DNA of 64,000 bases from the NCBI GenBank assembly GCA_021155965.1, contig JAJNBJ010000009.1:1-64000 (forward strand), written 5' to 3'. How positions within the stretch are numbered: the stretch's first letter is position 1; each line of letters begins with the position of its first letter. Source of the stretch: Flavipsychrobacter sp. Its GTDB lineage: Bacteria > Bacteroidota > Bacteroidia > Chitinophagales > Chitinophagaceae. Shown here piece by piece: positions 1 through 10,363 of this stretch. The notes under the pieces were generated by a model. The model was given only the letters and a program-made list of their open reading frames with translations, did no database searches and was not told the DNA's origin. Both the position numbers and the translations under genes were made by a program.

Positions 1-160
1 GCCCAACAAATGTAAAGCGTATTTAGGATTAACTTATTTTTGTAAACACAGGCTAGGATTAGCCGTAAACAGTGTCAACTTTTTTCAGGACGATACAGAA
101 AATTCAATTCCAAAAATTCAACAAATTCTAAAAATTCGAGTTCAGACAAACAATAAACAC

Positions 161-1387
161 ATGGCTAAGATCAAAGTAGCAAACCCCGTAGTAGAACTTG
201 ATGGCGATGAAATGACGCGCATCATATGGAAGTACATCAAAGAGAAACTGATACTCCCCTACCTCGATATAGATATTAAGTACTACGACCTCGGCATGGA
301 ATACCGCGACGAGACCAACGACCAGGTAACAATAGATGCAGCAAATGCAATCAAGCAATATGGTGTTGGTATCAAATGCGCTACCATCACCCCTGATGAA
401 GCACGTGTTGAGGAATTCAAGCTGAAACAAATGTGGAAGAGCCCGAACGGCTCTATCCGTAATATACTGGATGGCACTGTATTCCGCGAGCCTATTGTGA
501 TGAACAATATTCCGCGCCTGGTACCAAACTGGACAGCCCCCATCTGCATAGGCCGCCACGCCTTCGGCGACCAGTACCGTGCTACAGACTTCGTGGTAAA
601 AGGGAAAGGTAAACTGACCATAAAATTTGAAGGCGAAGACGGCAAGACCATTGAGCATGAGGTGTATAACTTCAAAGGAGATGGCGTTGCGCTGGCTATG
701 TACAATACCGATGAATCCATAATGGGCTTTGCGCGTTCATGCTTCAACCTCGCATTGCAGAAGAAATGGCCGCTATATCTTTCTACCAAGAACACCATCC
801 TTAAAAAATATGATGGTCGCTTTAAGGACATCTTTGAAAAGATCTACCAGGAAGAATTCAAGGCAGACTTCGACAAAGCAGGTATAGTATATGAGCACCG
901 CCTGATAGACGACATGGTTGCCAGTGCATTGAAATGGAACGGCAACTTTGTATGGGCATGTAAAAACTACGATGGCGATGTACAAAGCGATACAGTAGCA
1001 CAAGGCTTTGGCTCTCTCGGCCTGATGACCTCAACACTCATCACCCCCGATGGCAAGACGATGGAAGCTGAAGCCGCACACGGCACAGTTACCCGCCACT
1101 ACCGCGAGCATCAGAAAGGCAAACCAACATCTACTAACCCCATCGCATCCATCTTTGCATGGACGCGTGGCCTCGCCTTCCGTGGCAAGCTGGATAATAA
1201 CCAGCCGCTGATAGATTTCTCAAACGCCCTGGAGCAGGTATGTATAGAAACCGTAGAAAGTGGCAAAATGACCAAAGACCTCGCGGTTTGTATCCATGGC
1301 AACAAAGTGAACCATGGAGAACACTACCTCTATACAGAAGAGTTCCTGGATGCGCTGAATGAAGGACTGAAGAACAAGCTCGGATAG
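161..1387 (+). CDS. icd: NADP-dependent isocitrate dehydrogenase
   Basis: 408-aa [32 protein letters not shown] start typical of eukaryotic-type NADP-IDH. Confidence 0.95.
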   Translation: MAKIKVANPVVELDGDEMTRIIWKYIKEKLILPYLDIDIKYYDLGMEYRDETNDQVTIDAANAIKQYGVGIKCATITPDEARVEEFKLKQMWKSPNGSIRNILDGTVFREPIVMNNIPRLVPNWTAPICIGRHAFGDQYRATDFVVKGKGKLTIKFEGEDGKTIEHEVYNFKGDGVALAMYNTDESIMGFARSCFNLALQKKWPLYLSTKNTILKKYDGRFKDIFEKIYQEEFKADFDKAGIVYEHRLIDDMVASALKWNGNFVWACKNYDGDVQSDTVAQGFGSLGLMTSTLITPDGKTMEAEAAHGTVTRHYREHQKGKPTSTNPIASIFAWTRGLAFRGKLDNNQPLIDFSNALEQVCIETVESGKMTKDLAVCIHGNKVNHGEHYLYTEEFLDALNEGLKNKLG

Positions 1388-1407
1388 TACCTGGGTTAAT
1401 AATACTG

Positions 1408-1456
1408 AAAGGCTTTAACCAAAGAAGATAAAAGCTTATTTTTGGTTAAAGCCTTT
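1408..1456 (+). terminator. Hairpin after icd
   Basis: AAAGGCTTTAACCAAA (1408-1423) / TTTGGTTAAAGCCTTT (1441-1456) followed by TTCTT. Confidence 0.7.
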
Positions 1457-1460
1457 TCTT

Positions 1461-1790
1461 ATGATCATAGGTGTAGCAGGCCCGTACTCCGCGCCAACCG
1501 AAGAGCAACGCAACAAAAACTTTGAAGCAATGAATATTGCCGCCGCCCGTGTGTATGAGAAAGGGCATATCCCCTTCATAGGTGTGAACATGGCACTGCC
1601 GGTAGTAGCACAAGCCAATGCAAATGATAAATATGAAGCGGTAATGGAAATATCCCTTGCCGTCATCGATAAGTGTGAAGCGATATTAATAATTGGAGAA
1701 GAAAGTAAAGGAGTTAAACGTGAAAAGGATGTGCTTTTATCTAAAGGCCTCCCGGTTTATTATTCAATTGATGAAATACCACAAAACTGA
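1461..1790 (+). CDS. DUF4406 / nucleoside deoxyribosyltransferase-like protein
   Basis: 109-aa ORF; MIIGVAGPYSAPTEEQRNKNFEAMN... resembles this family. Confidence 0.6.
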   Translation: MIIGVAGPYSAPTEEQRNKNFEAMNIAAARVYEKGHIPFIGVNMALPVVAQANANDKYEAVMEISLAVIDKCEAILIIGEESKGVKREKDVLLSKGLPVYYSIDEIPQN

Positions 1791-1793
1791 TCT

Positions 1794-2186
1794 ATGCACA
1801 AAATAAACTTCCCTCCCGACTACCAGCAGGTAATGCCTTTCCTCATTCTTAAAGACGCGGCAGGCTTTATGCAGTTCCTGAAAGATGTGTTTGAAGCTGA
1901 GGAGAAAATGATGCACATGCGCGATGAAAAGATAGTACAGCATGGCGAAGCATGTATTGGGGAAAGTGTCATCATGTTTGCAGAAGCAAGCGAACGTTTT
2001 GGAGAGAAGACAGGCGGTTTCTTTATTTATGTAAAAGATGCCGACATTACCTACATGCACGCAATGGTGGCCGGCGCAACACCAATAATGCCGGTATCAG
2101 ATATGCCCTACGGCCGCAGCGGCGGCGTTACCGACCCCTGGGGCAACCAATGGTGGATAACGACACACGTCACCCCAAACCCCTAA
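1794..2186 (+). CDS. VOC (glyoxalase/PhnB-like) family protein
   Basis: 130 aa; YGRSGGVTDPWGNQWWI motif typical of PhnB-like VOC proteins. Confidence 0.8.
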   Translation: MHKINFPPDYQQVMPFLILKDAAGFMQFLKDVFEAEEKMMHMRDEKIVQHGEACIGESVIMFAEASERFGEKTGGFFIYVKDADITYMHAMVAGATPIMPVSDMPYGRSGGVTDPWGNQWWITTHVTPNP

Positions 2187-2284
2187 AGGGGCCTCCCCGT
2201 ATTATTCTATAAAATGAGTAGTAACCGATAGTTATTTTAGGTTGAAAATATGTACCCCAGCGAAGCCCCTTTAGGGGTTTGGGG
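2173..2284. repeat. 19-bp perfect inverted repeat flanking about 74 bp between convergent genes
   Basis: CCCCAAACCCCTAAAGGGG (2173-2191) and CCCCTTTAGGGGTTTGGGG (2266-2284). Confidence 0.85.
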
Positions 2285-2286
2285 CT

Positions 2287-3507
2287 TTATATCTCCAGCA
2301 ACGTCTTCATCGGGTCCTTCCCAAACAACAACAGTTCAGGATTCTCCAGCAACTCCTTCACCCTTACCAGGAAGCCCACCGACTCACGTCCATCAATAAT
2401 GCGGTGGTCATAGCTCAGTGCCAAATACATCATCGGGCGTATTTTCACTTCGCCGTTTACGGCTATCGGGCGTTCCTGTATCTTGTGCATACCCAGTATT
2501 GCAGACTGTGGAATATTGAGAATAGGTGTAGACATCAGCGAGCCAAACACCCCACCATTGGTAATGGTGAATGTACCGCCTGTCATTTCATCAGGAGTTA
2601 ATTTATTGTCGCGTGCCTTGGTAGCCAGTTTCACTACTTCTTTTTCCACATCAGCCATGCTCAGGCTTTCTGCATTGCGTATGATCGGCACCACCAATCC
2701 CTTAGGTGCAGATACCGCTATAGATATATCGCAGTAGTCATGGTAAACCAGCGAGTCGCCATCAATATAAGCATTCACTGCTGGCCATTCCTGCAATGCA
2801 GTGCAGCATGCCTTTACAAAGAACGACATAAACCCCAGGTTCACCCCATGCGACTCTTTAAAAGTATCCTTGTACTGCTTGCGTATCTCCATGATACGGC
2901 TCATATCCACCTCGTTAAAGGTGGTGAGCATAGCCGTGCTGTTCTTAGCTTCCACCAGCCTGCGCGACACCGTCTTGCGCAGGTTGCTCATCTTCTCCCT
3001 GCGCTCCCCGCGGCCAAAGGCTTCATCCCCACCCTTCCGGCCGGGATGCGCAATAGCCTCCAGCACATCCTGCTTCATGATCCTGCCCTTGGTACCGGAA
3101 CCTTTTACTTCGGTGGGTTTTACTTTTTTATCGCTCATTATAGCCTGCGCTACAGGCGTAGCCTTCACATCACTCTTAGGAGCTTCTGCTTTTGCAGGCG
3201 CAGCTTTTTCTTCTTTCTTCGGTGTTTCTGCCTTGGGGGCAGGTGCTATAGCGGGTGCGCCCTCAGGCTTCGCTGCCTTTTCGTCTATTTTGCAAACAAG
3301 ATCGCCTATGGCAAGGGTTGAACCTTCCTGTGCTACTATCTTTAAAGCACCTGCCTGCTCAGCATTCAGTTCAAAAGTTGCTTTTTCCGATTCCAGCTCA
3401 CATAGTATTTCATCACGGTTCACATAATCACCATCCTTTTTCAGCCATTTTACCAATGATACTTCGCTTATGGATTCTCCTACGGTTGGAACAACAATAT
3501 CTATCAT
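2287..3507 (-). CDS. sucB: 2-oxoglutarate dehydrogenase E2 (dihydrolipoyl succinyltransferase)
   Basis: Lipoyl domain ([12 protein letters not shown]), E3-binding region, catalytic [17 protein letters not shown]. Confidence 0.93.
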   Translation of the reverse strand: MIDIVVPTVGESISEVSLVKWLKKDGDYVNRDEILCELESEKATFELNAEQAGALKIVAQEGSTLAIGDLVCKIDEKAAKPEGAPAIAPAPKAETPKKEEKAAPAKAEAPKSDVKATPVAQAIMSDKKVKPTEVKGSGTKGRIMKQDVLEAIAHPGRKGGDEAFGRGERREKMSNLRKTVSRRLVEAKNSTAMLTTFNEVDMSRIMEIRKQYKDTFKESHGVNLGFMSFFVKACCTALQEWPAVNAYIDGDSLVYHDYCDISIAVSAPKGLVVPIIRNAESLSMADVEKEVVKLATKARDNKLTPDEMTGGTFTITNGGVFGSLMSTPILNIPQSAILGMHKIQERPIAVNGEVKIRPMMYLALSYDHRIIDGRESVGFLVRVKELLENPELLLFGKDPMKTLLEI

Positions 3508-3572
3508 ATATCTATACTATGGGCTGCAAAATTACCAAACTGTATAGTATAAATCAAAAAGAAAGGAAAATA

Positions 3573-3944
3573 CTAACCCGCCAGCCACATCCCCAGCCTG
3601 CACAGCAGCAAACCAACAATTACACTTAAACCAATATATATAATTGCGGTAACAGACTGCCCTTTCTGCATCAGGCTCACATTCTCCAAAGCAAATGCCG
3701 AGAAGGTAGTGAACCCGCCACAAAAACCAGTGGCAAGCAACAACATACCGCCTTCCTGCAGCCATTGGTTTTTTGCAGCCAAACCAAACAACAACCCTAT
3801 GAGCAACGAACCCACTATATTGATGATAAACGTACCAAAAGGGAAAGGATGCTGTGTGTACTTACCAACAGCATAGCTAACTGCATACCGCAGCATACTG
3901 CCTACTGCGCCACCTGCGCCTACCAGTAAAAGTGAACGAAACAT
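3573..3944 (-). CDS. crcB: Fluoride exporter CrcB/FEX
   Basis: 123 aa; GGAVGSMLRY, GTFIINIVGSLLIGL, TGFCGGFTTFSAFALE motifs. Confidence 0.92.
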   Translation of the reverse strand: MFRSLLLVGAGGAVGSMLRYAVSYAVGKYTQHPFPFGTFIINIVGSLLIGLLFGLAAKNQWLQEGGMLLLATGFCGGFTTFSAFALENVSLMQKGQSVTAIIYIGLSVIVGLLLCRLGMWLAG

Positions 3945-3978
3945 CTGTTTGGCTTTGCGCCAAATTACAAAATAAACC

Positions 3979-6216
3979 CTACTTCCCGAATTTGTTTTTC
4001 AAGACACTCAACGCATCGGTCATACTCAGTTCCTTGGCTTCTTTTGGCTTGGGCTTATTAAAGTCTTTCCCCTGTTGTGGCTTAGCTCCTTGGGGAGGAG
4101 GCTCCTGTGCCTGCTTTATGGAAAGCGCTATACGTTTACGCGGTATATCCACCTCCGTCACCATTACCATCACTTTCTGGTTCAGCTTCAGCACCTCGTT
4201 AGGATCTGTAATGTATTTATGCGCTATCTCCGATACATGCACCAGTCCATCCTGCTTCACGCCAATATCCACAAAAGCGCCAAAGCGGGTAATGTTGGTA
4301 ACAGCGCCCGGCACCACCATACCCACTTTCACATCCTCTATGGCATAGATGTTAGCAAACTCAAACTGCTGCACCTCGCTCCGTGGGTCTAGTCCGGGCT
4401 TCTTCAATTCATTCACTATATCCTTCAGCGTATGCTCACCTGTTTCTTTGGTGATGTATTTTTTAATATCCAGCTTCTTTAGCAATTCTTCATTACCGAT
4501 CAGCGCCTTTACATCTGCACCTATATCTGCTGCCATGGCCGATACTACTGCATAGGCCTCAGGGTGCACCGCGCTTGCATCAAGTGGGTCATCGCCTTCC
4601 TTTATGCGTAAGAAACCTGCGCACTGCTCAAAAGCTTTATTACCCAGCCTTGGCACTTTCAGCAGTTGCTTACGAGATGTGAACCTCCCCAATTCGTTCC
4701 TGTAGTTCACGATATTTTCTGCTATCGATGGCCCTATACCGCTCACATAGCTCAGTAGATGTTTGCTGGCAGTGTTCAGGTTCACACCAACCGTATTCAC
4801 GCAACTGATCACCGTCTGGTCAAGGCGCTCTTTCAGGCGCACCTGGTTCACATCATGTTGGTACTGCCCTACGCCTATGCTCTTGGGGTCTATCTTCACC
4901 AGTTCTGCCAGCGGGTCCATCAGCCTTCGTCCAATGCTCACCGCCCCACGAATAGTAATATCCTCATCCGGAAATTCCTCACGTGCTATCTCTGATGCTG
5001 AGTAGATTGAAGCCCCATCCTCATTCACTAAAAAAATCGGCAAACCAAGATTTAATTTCTTGATGAACTGCTCTGTTTCCCTTCCTGCAGTACCGTCCCC
5101 TATCGATATAGCCTCCGCTTTGTATTCCTTCACCAGCGCCCGTATCTTATGCTCCGCATCAATCAGCCTGCCCGGTTCATGTATGTAAATCAATCCCGTT
5201 TTCAGCAGCGCCCCTTTCTCATCAAGGCACACCGTTTTGCAACCGGTGCGGTAGCCGGGGTCAATGGCCAGTATGCGCTTGCTGCCAAGTGGCGAACTGA
5301 GCAATAATTGCCGCAGGTTTTCCGCAAATACATTTATCGCCTCTTCATCTGCCTTGGTTTTCAACGCCGTGCGGAACTCACTTTCCAATCCCGGCTGCAG
5401 CAATCGCCTCCACGAATCTTTTATAGCTTTTTTCACCTGCGCACCGGCATCATTATCTGCTTTTACAAACAGCTCCTCTACCGTCATCAACGCTTCTTCC
5501 TCCTCCGGCGATATAGCCATCCTCAGCATACCCTCCATAAACCCGCGCATAATGGCCAGCATCCTGTGCGATGGTATTTTAGATATCGGCTCTGAGAAAT
5601 CGTAATAGTCTTTGTACTTTATTGCTTCCTGCTCTTTATCTGCCAGCACCTTGCTTTGCATTGTAGCCTTTGTTTCAAACAGGCGGCGCATCCTTGCGCG
5701 CACTTCCGCATGTTCGTTCACCATTTCGGCAATTATATCCCGCGCACCCTGCAGCGCATCATCTGCGGTCTTCACCTGTTCATTCAGGTAACCTCCGGCC
5801 TCGGCAGCCACATTAATATTACCCTGCTCCAGCAGCAGCAAGGCCAGTGGCTCCAGCCCATTCTCCCTTGCTGTCTGTGCTTTGGTTTTGCGCTTAGGTT
5901 TGTAAGGCAGATAAATATCTTCCAGCGTGGCAAGGGTTGTTGCGGCATTTATTTTAGCCTGCAGCGCCTCGGTCATTTTTCCCTGCTCTGTAATGGTCTT
6001 TTCTATAAATGCTTTGCGCTCCGAAAACTCCTTCTGAAAGTTGGCCTCGTCCTGTATCTGCTGCACCTGCACCTCATCCAGCGCACCTGTTTTATCCTTA
6101 CGGTAGCGGGCTATGAAGGGTATAGTGGCCCCTTCAGCCAGCAACTCCATTACAGCATTTACATCCTGTTGTCTTAAATTTAATTTGGCAGCTACACTGC
6201 CTGCATATTCCATCAT
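3979..6216 (-). CDS. tex: Tex-family RNA-binding transcription accessory protein
   Basis: 745 aa; Tex core, helix-hairpin-helix and C-terminal S1 domain. Confidence 0.92.
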   Translation of the reverse strand: MMEYAGSVAAKLNLRQQDVNAVMELLAEGATIPFIARYRKDKTGALDEVQVQQIQDEANFQKEFSERKAFIEKTITEQGKMTEALQAKINAATTLATLEDIYLPYKPKRKTKAQTARENGLEPLALLLLEQGNINVAAEAGGYLNEQVKTADDALQGARDIIAEMVNEHAEVRARMRRLFETKATMQSKVLADKEQEAIKYKDYYDFSEPISKIPSHRMLAIMRGFMEGMLRMAISPEEEEALMTVEELFVKADNDAGAQVKKAIKDSWRRLLQPGLESEFRTALKTKADEEAINVFAENLRQLLLSSPLGSKRILAIDPGYRTGCKTVCLDEKGALLKTGLIYIHEPGRLIDAEHKIRALVKEYKAEAISIGDGTAGRETEQFIKKLNLGLPIFLVNEDGASIYSASEIAREEFPDEDITIRGAVSIGRRLMDPLAELVKIDPKSIGVGQYQHDVNQVRLKERLDQTVISCVNTVGVNLNTASKHLLSYVSGIGPSIAENIVNYRNELGRFTSRKQLLKVPRLGNKAFEQCAGFLRIKEGDDPLDASAVHPEAYAVVSAMAADIGADVKALIGNEELLKKLDIKKYITKETGEHTLKDIVNELKKPGLDPRSEVQQFEFANIYAIEDVKVGMVVPGAVTNITRFGAFVDIGVKQDGLVHVSEIAHKYITDPNEVLKLNQKVMVMVTEVDIPRKRIALSIKQAQEPPPQGAKPQQGKDFNKPKPKEAKELSMTDALSVLKNKFGK

Positions 6217-6346
6217 ACTTTCTTTCTTCGGACTGCGAATGTAACCCGCACAATGGAATTGAAAAAAGAAATTCTTTAGTAATGTTTAACCGCTGTTGAT
6301 ATGAATTATTAGACAAATTTCGTAACTTTACGAAAAACAAAATACC

Positions 6347-6586
6347 ATGACTACGGCTGCAATGAGGAAGCAACTTATCGAATATCTTGCCGATGCCGAT
6401 GATAAAAAAATAAAGGGTTTGTATTCTCTTTTGGAAGATACAATACAAGAAAAAGCATCTAATGACCTTACAGATGAACAACTTGCATTTTTAAATGAAG
6501 AACGCAGAAAACATTTAAGCGGTGAGAGCAAATCGTATACTTGGGAAGAAGTAAAAAACAGAATACGAAACAGAAAAGCATCGTAA
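6347..6586 (+). CDS. Putative addiction-module antitoxin
   Basis: 79-aa ORF directly abutting a RelE/ParE-like ORF. Confidence 0.65.
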   Translation: MTTAAMRKQLIEYLADADDKKIKGLYSLLEDTIQEKASNDLTDEQLAFLNEERRKHLSGESKSYTWEEVKNRIRNRKAS

Positions 6587-6874
6587 ATGTTTCAACTGAT
6601 TATCAAAGAAGCTGCCGATAGAATGCTTGACGATGCCTATTGGTGGTACGAGCAACAGTTACCCGGACTTGGCGAGCGACTGTTCAGTGAAGTTGAAATT
6701 TGCTTCGAAAAATTAAGGCAGCATCCAACTTACTATTCTGAAGGCAGAGAAAATTACCGCCAGATAATAGTTAAAAATTTCCCTTACAAAATAATCTTCG
6801 AGATCATTGAAACAGACGTCATTGTCTATTCAATATTTCATACCAGCAGAAACCCCGACAATTTATTTGGATAA
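6587..6874 (+). CDS. RelE/ParE-family toxin
   Basis: 95 aa; FPYKIIFEI...VIVYSIFHTSRNP pattern. Confidence 0.75.
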   Translation: MFQLIIKEAADRMLDDAYWWYEQQLPGLGERLFSEVEICFEKLRQHPTYYSEGRENYRQIIVKNFPYKIIFEIIETDVIVYSIFHTSRNPDNLFG

Positions 6875-6876
6875 TC

Positions 6877-7941
6877 CTAATCTACCCAATCACATACAAA
6901 CACATTCGTATCATGTCCGCCCATATTATTGCGGTTAGAGCTGAAGATAAGCTTCTTACCATCAGGTGAGAACATCGGGAATGCATCAAACCCATTATCG
7001 TGCGATATACGCTCCAGCCATGTACCTTCCAGGTTGGTCATATACAGGTTAAACGGGAATCCTCTTTCATATTCATGGTTCGATGCAAAAATGATACGCT
7101 TGCCATCCGGCATAAATGATGGTGCCCAGTTCGCCTTGCCAAGCCGCGTCACCTGGTGTGTCTCTGTACCATCAGCATTGGCTACAAATACTTCCATTTT
7201 AGTTGGCATTACCAATCCTTGCGCCAGCAGGTCTTTGTATTCTTTCACCTCTGCCTCCGTCTGTGGTCGGCTTGCACGCCACACTATCTTCTTCCCATCG
7301 GGCGAGAAACATGCCCCACCATCATAACCTACAGTGTTGGTTATCTGCTTCACATTCGTACCATCTATGTTCATGGTGTACAGGTCTATATCTCCATTCC
7401 TCATACTGGTAAAAATGATCTTATCTCCCTTTGGCGATACCACCCCTTCGGCATCATAGCCCGGTGTATTGGTCAGTTGCTTCGTTATCTTACCATTAAA
7501 GTCTGCAACAAAAATGTCATACGCCTCATATATCGGCCACACATACTTCTTTATCTTACTCCTGTCCGGTGTTGGCGGACAAGTATCTGCTGCTTTGTGC
7601 GTAGATGCATACAGGAAATGTTTTTTATCCGGCATCAGGTAAGCGCACGTCGTGCGGCCCTTACCCGTGCTCACCAGCTTGAACTTGAATTTTTCTTTTG
7701 CAGACTTTGGAATACCCCCATAAAATATCTGGTCGCAGGGCACGCCGTCCTTTACATTCGTCCGCTGGAAGGTAATATGCTCATTATCAAATCCGAAGTA
7801 TGCCTCCGCATTATCCCCGCCAAATGTCAGTTGGCGCATATTTTTAAAATGTTTTTCATCAGCATAGATAAGGCTGTCATTCTGCGCCTTGGTTATTACA
7901 GATAGAGTTAAAAAAAATACCGTGAGTGCTCTTGCAGTCAT
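6877..7941 (-). CDS. TolB-like PD40 beta-propeller protein, secreted
   Basis: 354 aa; signal peptide-like start; repeated FSPDGKKI(V/I)W/F blades. Confidence 0.8.
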   Translation of the reverse strand: MTARALTVFFLTLSVITKAQNDSLIYADEKHFKNMRQLTFGGDNAEAYFGFDNEHITFQRTNVKDGVPCDQIFYGGIPKSAKEKFKFKLVSTGKGRTTCAYLMPDKKHFLYASTHKAADTCPPTPDRSKIKKYVWPIYEAYDIFVADFNGKITKQLTNTPGYDAEGVVSPKGDKIIFTSMRNGDIDLYTMNIDGTNVKQITNTVGYDGGACFSPDGKKIVWRASRPQTEAEVKEYKDLLAQGLVMPTKMEVFVANADGTETHQVTRLGKANWAPSFMPDGKRIIFASNHEYERGFPFNLYMTNLEGTWLERISHDNGFDAFPMFSPDGKKLIFSSNRNNMGGHDTNVFVCDWVD

Positions 7942-8118
7942 ATAAAAAATATAAACCGCAAAACTAATTCAACCGCAATAGATTAGGACTGACAACAGGT
8001 CTTGTATTGTCAGTGAACTGTAAAAGATTAACATTTACGGAAGCTAAATTGGCACAAATTTTGCTGCATTTAACTGCTGAAGTTCTTTGAAATTTTATAT
8101 TGCTGTATATACACCTTT

Positions 8119-8197
8119 TATACCCAAATTATGTCTTTTTCGGGTATAATTATACCTTTTGGGGGTATAAATATACCCTTTTATACCCCTTTATACC
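8119..8197. promoter_or_regulatory. Array of TATACC(C) half-sites including two dyads
   Basis: GGTATAATTATACC (8143-8156), GGGTATAAATATACCC (8163-8178), half-sites at 8119, 8182, 8192. Confidence 0.6.
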
Positions 8198-8331
8198 TGG
8201 AAATAAAAACCAAGATGATTGCCCATGGCGCATTTCACCCATACCAAAAAAAATTATCCACCAAAAACAGGCATTTCCCGAAATTATACCCTGCCTCCTT
8301 TAACCTCTTAACGAATTAACTAATTAACCAA

Positions 8332-8361
8332 TTGCCTAATTAACCAATCACCCTACCTTTG
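8332..8361 (+). promoter_or_regulatory. Bacteroidota-type -33/-7 promoter for the ABC-F gene
   Basis: TTG (8332-8334) - N19 - TACCTTTG (8354-8361), just upstream of ATG at 8372. Confidence 0.75.
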
Positions 8362-8371
8362 CAACCCTTTT

Positions 8372-10273
8372 ATGCACTACATTTCAGCCGAGAAGATCAG
8401 CAAGTCATATGGAATAAAACCTTTATTCACCAATATCACCTTCCACATCAGCGAAGGCGATAAAATAGCCCTTATTGCCCGCAACGGTACCGGTAAAAGC
8501 ACCCTGTTGAAGATATTGGCAGGCAAAGACACGGTCGATGAAGGCTCCTTATGGGTACATAAAGATGTAACCGTTGCCCTTTTCGAGCAAGACCCAAAAT
8601 TCGACGAAGATGGCTCCGTAGCCGACAACATCTTCCACTACCGGCACCCGGTAGCCGAAGCAATGCGCAACTACGAAAAGATAATTGCCGCCGAAGATAA
8701 AGACCCCGCCGAACTTTCTGCCGCCCTTGCCCGTATTGACGAGCTTGGCGCATGGGATTTCGAAGCAAAAGTGCACCAGATACTCGCCAAGCTCAATATC
8801 AATTTCCTCAACCAGAGAGTAAAAACACTCTCCGGCGGGCAACGCAAAAGAGTAGCATTAGCACAGGTACTTATAGATATTGGCTTTGAGCACAAGCATG
8901 TACTGCTCATTATGGACGAACCCACCAACCACCTCGATGTAGCTATGGTGGAATGGCTGGAAAGCTACCTGAACCATGAGAACGTTACTCTTATGATGGT
9001 CACCCACGATCGCTACTTCCTGGAAGATGTGTGCGATGAGATATGGGAAATAGATGGCGAGAACCTCTACACCTACAAAGGAGACTATGCCGACTACCTG
9101 GAGAAAAAAGCAGCACGAATAGAGAATACTGTCGCGAATATTGATAAGGCACGCAACCTCTACCGCAAAGAGCTGGAATGGATGCGCAAGCAACCCCGCG
9201 CACGCACCACCAAATCGCGCAGCCGCGAGGATAACTTCTTCGAAATAGAAAAAAAAGCCAAGCAAAAAGTCGTTGACCAGCAGGTGGAGCTGCAAATGAA
9301 GATGAACAGACTGGGCGGCAAGGTAGCAGAACTGAAAAAAGTCTATAAAAGCTTTGGTGATAAAGTAATTCTGAAGGGCTTCGACTACACTTTCAAAAAA
9401 GGCGAGCGCTTAGGTATAATAGGCGAGAATGGTGCAGGCAAAAGTACCTTCCTGCATATGCTGCAAGGGCTGGAGCCCCAGGACAGCGGCAAAATAAACA
9501 TCGGCGATACGGTGGTCTTCGGCAACTTCTCTCAAACCGGTTTGGAGATAAAAGAAGATATGCGCCTCATTGAGTATGTAAAAAACATCGCCGAGAATTT
9601 TCCTTTGGCAGACGGTAGCACTATTGGTGCTTCGCAGTTCTTAACGCTATTTCTTTTCCCACCCGAGCAGCAGTACACCTACATATCCAAACTAAGTGGC
9701 GGAGAAAAGAAAAGGTTGCAATTGCTTTCAGTCCTTTTCCGCAACCCCAACTTCCTGATACTGGACGAACCTACTAACGATCTCGATCTCCCCACCCTGT
9801 CCGTCCTGGAAAACTTCCTCAGTGAGTTCCCCGGCTGCCTGCTCATCGTCTCCCACGACCGTTATTTTATGGATCGTCTCGTCGATCATTTGTTCGTGTT
9901 CGAAGGCAACGGTGTTGTTCGCGATTTTCCGGGCAACTACAGCAATTATCGAATAGAAGAGCGCGCAAAAGAAAAAGAAGTAAAAAAGGAAGAACCTGAA
10001 AAATCTAAACCCACGGATACCCAATCACAAATCACAAATCACAAATCACAAATAACCAAGAAGTTCTCCTTCAAAGAAAAACGCGAATTCGACCAGCTTG
10101 GCAAAGACATAGCTAACCTGGAAGCCGAAAAAGCCATAATTACAGATAAAATGATGAACCCTTCAATAAATTATGACGACATGCAAAAGCTAAGCAACCG
10201 TATAGTAGTAATAACCCAGCTGCTTGAAGAAAAAGAAATGCGCTGGCTGGAACTAAGCGAGTATATCCAATAA
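8372..10273 (+). CDS. ABC-F family ATP-binding protein
   Basis: 633 aa; two ATPase domains (GTGKSTLL, LSGGQRKR, LSGGEKKR), no TM region. Confidence 0.92.
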   Translation: MHYISAEKISKSYGIKPLFTNITFHISEGDKIALIARNGTGKSTLLKILAGKDTVDEGSLWVHKDVTVALFEQDPKFDEDGSVADNIFHYRHPVAEAMRNYEKIIAAEDKDPAELSAALARIDELGAWDFEAKVHQILAKLNINFLNQRVKTLSGGQRKRVALAQVLIDIGFEHKHVLLIMDEPTNHLDVAMVEWLESYLNHENVTLMMVTHDRYFLEDVCDEIWEIDGENLYTYKGDYADYLEKKAARIENTVANIDKARNLYRKELEWMRKQPRARTTKSRSREDNFFEIEKKAKQKVVDQQVELQMKMNRLGGKVAELKKVYKSFGDKVILKGFDYTFKKGERLGIIGENGAGKSTFLHMLQGLEPQDSGKINIGDTVVFGNFSQTGLEIKEDMRLIEYVKNIAENFPLADGSTIGASQFLTLFLFPPEQQYTYISKLSGGEKKRLQLLSVLFRNPNFLILDEPTNDLDLPTLSVLENFLSEFPGCLLIVSHDRYFMDRLVDHLFVFEGNGVVRDFPGNYSNYRIEERAKEKEVKKEEPEKSKPTDTQSQITNHKSQITKKFSFKEKREFDQLGKDIANLEAEKAIITDKMMNPSINYDDMQKLSNRIVVITQLLEEKEMRWLELSEYIQ

Positions 10274-10363
10274 CGCTTGAAGCCAATTTCAAATAAGTTA
10301 ATTTTTAAACACCTTAAGCGATTGTATTCTAATTCACGTATTTTTGCTGCTTATCATCTTTAA

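Noticed and set aside
1952-2212. 86-aa plus-strand ORF ending PLKGPPRIIL
   Set aside because: Alternate frame of the VOC gene running into the inverted repeat; the VOC frame is clearly the real one.
8100-8319. Two short ORFs over the TATACC array
   Set aside because: AT-rich repeat translation (MLYIHLLYPNYVFFGY...) without coding character; better explained as regulatory DNA.
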